This document shows, piece after piece, positions 61,816-64,000 of a DNA stretch of 64,000 nt. The notes below the pieces were generated by a model, which saw nothing but the letters and a program-made list of their open reading frames with translations, had not been told where the DNA came from and made no database searches. This DNA comes from Pseudomonas triclosanedens. Its GTDB lineage: Bacteria; Pseudomonadota; Gammaproteobacteria; Pseudomonadales; Pseudomonadaceae. Location: positions 186,001 through 250,000 of the forward strand of contig NZ_CP113432.1 in assembly GCF_026686735.1 (NCBI RefSeq), in the 5' to 3' direction. Each line of letters opens with the position of its first letter. Positions within the stretch are counted from its first letter, which is position 1. The position numbers were made by a program, and so were the translations under genes.

Positions 61816-63003
61816 ATGAGCTTCAACATCGCCCTGACCGGCCTGAACGCCGTCACCCAGCAACTCGATACCATCAGCCACAACATCGCCAACTCCGGCA
61901 CCGTGGGCTTCAAGTCCTCGCGCACCGAGTTCGGCAGTGTCTATGCCGACAGCAAGGGCATGGGCGTGGAAGTCACTGGCACCACCCAGAGTATCAGCCA
62001 GGGCGGTTCGCTGGTGTCCACCAACCGCAATCTCGATCTGGCCATTTCCGGCGGCGGCTTCTTCGTGGTCAAGGGTGGCAATGGCGACGTGCAGTACACC
62101 CGCGCCGGCGTCTTCGGCCAGGACAAGAGCAACTTCCTGATCAACGCCACCGGCCAGCGCCTGCAAGGCTATCCGACCGACGCCGCCGGCAACCTGCTGG
62201 TGGGCACCGTGTCCGACCTGCAGGTGAAGACCGCCAACCTGCCGGCCAAGGCCACCGACAAGCTGGAGTTCGTCGCCAACCTCGACTCCAACGAGAAGAC
62301 CCCGAGCGTCGGCCCGTTCGATCCGCAGAACGTCGCCACCTACAACTCCACCTACACCAGCAAGATCTACGACTCCCAGGGCAAGGAACACACCCTGACC
62401 CAGTACTTCGTGCTGACCTCCACCAACAACTGGGATGCCCACTATTACGTCGACGGCAACGCCGTGGGCGCCACCCAGGGCCTGCAGTTCGCGCCGAATG
62501 GCTCGCTGGCCTCGCCGATCGCCGCCGTGCCGGTGAACTTCACCCTGCCGGGCGTCGACCCGATGAGCATTTCGCTGGACTACACCGGCACCAGCCAGTA
62601 CGGCTCGGACTTCGTGGTCACCACCAACCGCACCACCGGCTATGCCGCCGGCGAGCAGACCGGCATCGCGGTGGAGAACGACGGCAAGGTCTACGTCAAC
62701 TACAGCAACGGCCAGCGCATGCTGCAGGGCCAGGTTGCGCTGGCGAACTTCATCAACGTCGGCGGGCTGCAGAACGAGAGCGGCACCGCCTGGAGCGAGA
62801 CCTCCGCCTCCGGCACCCCGCTGGTTGGCGTTCCCGGCATCGGCCAGTTCGGCAGTCTCTCGGCGGGCAACCTGGAAGGTTCCAACGTCGACATCACCCA
62901 GCAACTGGTGGGCCTGATGGAAGGCCAGCGCAACTACCAGGCCAACACCAAGGTGATGACCACCGACAAGGAACTCACCCAGGTGCTGTTCGCAGCGATC
63001 TGA
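61816..63003 (+). CDS. flgE: Flagellar hook protein FlgE
   Basis: FlgE builds the universal joint. The 395 residues have the N-terminal ALTGLNAVTQQLDTISHNIA and SGTVGFKSSRTEF motif, the D1/D2 domains (YNSTYTSKIYDSQGKEH, YFVLTSTNNWDAHYYVDG), and the C-terminal QLVGLMEGQRNYQANTKVM helix. The size is that of compact hook proteins (E. coli 402). The start has GAGGATGAG upstream. Confidence 0.95.
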   Translation: MSFNIALTGLNAVTQQLDTISHNIANSGTVGFKSSRTEFGSVYADSKGMGVEVTGTTQSISQGGSLVSTNRNLDLAISGGGFFVVKGGNGDVQYTRAGVFGQDKSNFLINATGQRLQGYPTDAAGNLLVGTVSDLQVKTANLPAKATDKLEFVANLDSNEKTPSVGPFDPQNVATYNSTYTSKIYDSQGKEHTLTQYFVLTSTNNWDAHYYVDGNAVGATQGLQFAPNGSLASPIAAVPVNFTLPGVDPMSISLDYTGTSQYGSDFVVTTNRTTGYAAGEQTGIAVENDGKVYVNYSNGQRMLQGQVALANFINVGGLQNESGTAWSETSASGTPLVGVPGIGQFGSLSAGNLEGSNVDITQQLVGLMEGQRNYQANTKVMTTDKELTQVLFAAI

Positions 63004-63015
63004 TAGGGCGCAAAC

Positions 63016-63744
63016 ATGGACCGACTCGGCTACACCGCGATGACCGCCGCCAGCCGCAGCATGTCTGCGCTGGATGTGCGCGCCAACAACCTGGCCAACG
63101 TGAACACCCCGGGCTTCCGGGCAGACCTGGAGCACGCCACCGCCGTCGACGTAAAGGGCGCGGGCTACGACAGCCGCCACCTGGCGCGCATCGAGAGCAG
63201 CGGCGTGGACATGACGCCTGGCACCCTCATGGCCACCGGGCGCGACCTCGATTTTGCCATCCAGGGTCGTGGGCTGATCGCCGTGGCGAATGGCGGCAGC
63301 GAGGCGTACACGCGCCAGGGCAACCTTGAGATCGATGCCGACCGCCAGTTGATGATCAACGGCCGCGCCGTGCTCGGCGAGGGCGGTCCGATCAACCTGC
63401 CGGAGTACGACGCCATCGCCATCGGCAGCGACGGCACGATTTCCATCATGCCGCGCGGCGACTACCTGATGACCGACGTGGACCGCATCAAGCTGGTCGA
63501 TGCCCCGGCCGCCACGCTGGTGAAGAACGCCCAGGGCCTGCTGGTGAGCAAGGATGGGCAGAACGTCGCTGCCAGCGAAGACGTGCGCCTGGTCTCCGGG
63601 CACCTGGAGGCGAGCAACGTTTCGGCCATCGACCAACTGGTGGGCACCATGAGCCTGAATCGCCGGTTCGAGACCCAGGTGAAGATGATGAAAGCCGCCT
63701 CGGACCTGGCCGAAGCGGGCGACCGATTGATTCGCGGCGGCTGA
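63016..63744 (+). CDS. flgF: Flagellar basal-body rod protein FlgF
   Basis: FlgF is a proximal rod subunit with 242 residues. The rod motif is [21 protein letters not shown]. The middle has DLDFAIQGRGLIAVANGG and YTRQGNLEIDADRQLMINGR, and the C terminus has GHLEASNVSAIDQLVGTMSL. These are standard FlgF/FlgG hallmarks. It lies 12 bases after flgE and 25 bases before flgG. Confidence 0.94.
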   Translation: MDRLGYTAMTAASRSMSALDVRANNLANVNTPGFRADLEHATAVDVKGAGYDSRHLARIESSGVDMTPGTLMATGRDLDFAIQGRGLIAVANGGSEAYTRQGNLEIDADRQLMINGRAVLGEGGPINLPEYDAIAIGSDGTISIMPRGDYLMTDVDRIKLVDAPAATLVKNAQGLLVSKDGQNVAASEDVRLVSGHLEASNVSAIDQLVGTMSLNRRFETQVKMMKAASDLAEAGDRLIRGG

Positions 63745-63769
63745 TCCGCGCGCATAGCAGGAGCGAGAG

Positions 63770-64000
63770 ATGAGTTCGGCACTTTGGGTCAGCAAGACCG
63801 GCCTGGCGGCGCAAGACACCGCCATGTCGACCGTGGCCAACAACCTGGCCAACGTCAACACCGTCGGCTTCAAGAGCGACCGCGCGGTCTTCGAGGACCT
63901 CTTCTACCAGGTCGAACTGCAGCCTGGAGCACAGGCCGATCAGGTCAACACCGTGCCGTCGGGCATTCAGCTCGGCAGCGGCGTGCGTGTCGTCGGCACG
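63770..64000 (+). CDS. flgG: Flagellar distal rod protein FlgG (partial, cut by window end)
   Basis: ATG 63770 (AGGAGCGAGAG upstream) opens a frame that runs off the right edge after 77 codons. The visible part reads as the rod-protein start: [39 protein letters not shown], then [15 protein letters not shown], which matches FlgG. The rest, and flgHIJKL expected after it, lie outside the window. Confidence 0.92.
   Translation, partial: MSSALWVSKTGLAAQDTAMSTVANNLANVNTVGFKSDRAVFEDLFYQVELQPGAQADQVNTVPSGIQLGSGVRVVGT

Noticed and set aside
60976..63873. 965-codon antisense frame opposite flgC to flgG
   Set aside because: It shadows seven well-defined rod and hook regions; its His/Gly/Val-rich sequence is typical of reverse-strand third-position GC bias.

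Overview
The window is high-GC bacterial DNA, almost fully coding. The gene content and order (metNIQ, znuBC-zur/znuA, split nrdJab, thrB, polA-sRNA-engB, cytochromes c5/c4, dsbA, glmR-glmS, dksA2/CobW zinc-sparing block, TonB1 with a long N-terminal extension) are those of a Pseudomonas chromosome. It looks closest to the P. aeruginosa / P. nitroreducens / P. citronellolis lineage. That placement is inference from gene content and protein likeness, not from a search.

Layout. 1-9.4 kb: ahpC-ahpF (peroxide defence) on the plus strand, then minus-strand genes for a cardiolipin synthase, an amidase, a small alpha/beta hydrolase, a ChaC-like glutathione cyclotransferase and a tonB-exbB-exbD energy-transducing operon. 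9.4-15.6 kb: the methionine importer metN-metI-metQ, a small lipoprotein, and zur-znuC-znuB divergent from znuA across a Zur box. 15.8-18.8 kb: the B12-dependent class II ribonucleotide reductase nrdJa-nrdJb, preceded by two NrdR-box-like sites 31 bp apart. 18.9-31.6 kb: thrB, a DUF2782 gene, polA, an ErsA-like sRNA with an AlgU-type promoter, engB, two cytochromes c, dsbA, an endonuclease/phosphatase-fold gene, a large GGDEF protein with a (Pro-Ala)n microsatellite, glmR and glmS. 32-37.3 kb: two MFS transporters, cfa, a small membrane protein and an acetyltransferase.

37.3-43.8 kb is a zinc/iron-limitation block: folE2, a small exported protein, dksA2, a ZigA-type CobW GTPase, a DUF1826 gene, another Cys-rich exported protein, a second CobW GTPase and tonB1. 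Two strong Zur boxes and one strong Fur box lie in its promoters. These products replace zinc-dependent enzymes (FolE2 for FolE, DksA2 for DksA) and probably redistribute metal. 43.8-50.1 kb holds a nucleoside 2-deoxyribosyltransferase, a ChaA-like antiporter, adenine/adenosine deaminase, a HAD phosphatase, a SulP transporter and the mdtJI SMR pair, which has a long structured leader.

50.2 kb to the right edge is the most distinctive part: a flagellar locus arranged like the secondary (lateral, Flag-2/laf) systems of Vibrio, Aeromonas and E. coli rather than the usual polar Pseudomonas clusters. fliD-fliS-fliT-fliK-fliL-fliA-motA-motB run on the plus strand (lafBCDEFSTU order). A ToxR-like transmembrane regulator with a small single-pass partner, a short 300-residue flagellin and flgA run on the minus strand. 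flgBCDEFG run on the plus strand, with flgG cut by the window end. Three sigma54-like GG-N10-GC elements precede fliD, the flagellin and flgB. No flgM/flgN is seen beside flgA. The export apparatus, basal-body fli genes and the flagellar master regulator must lie outside this window.
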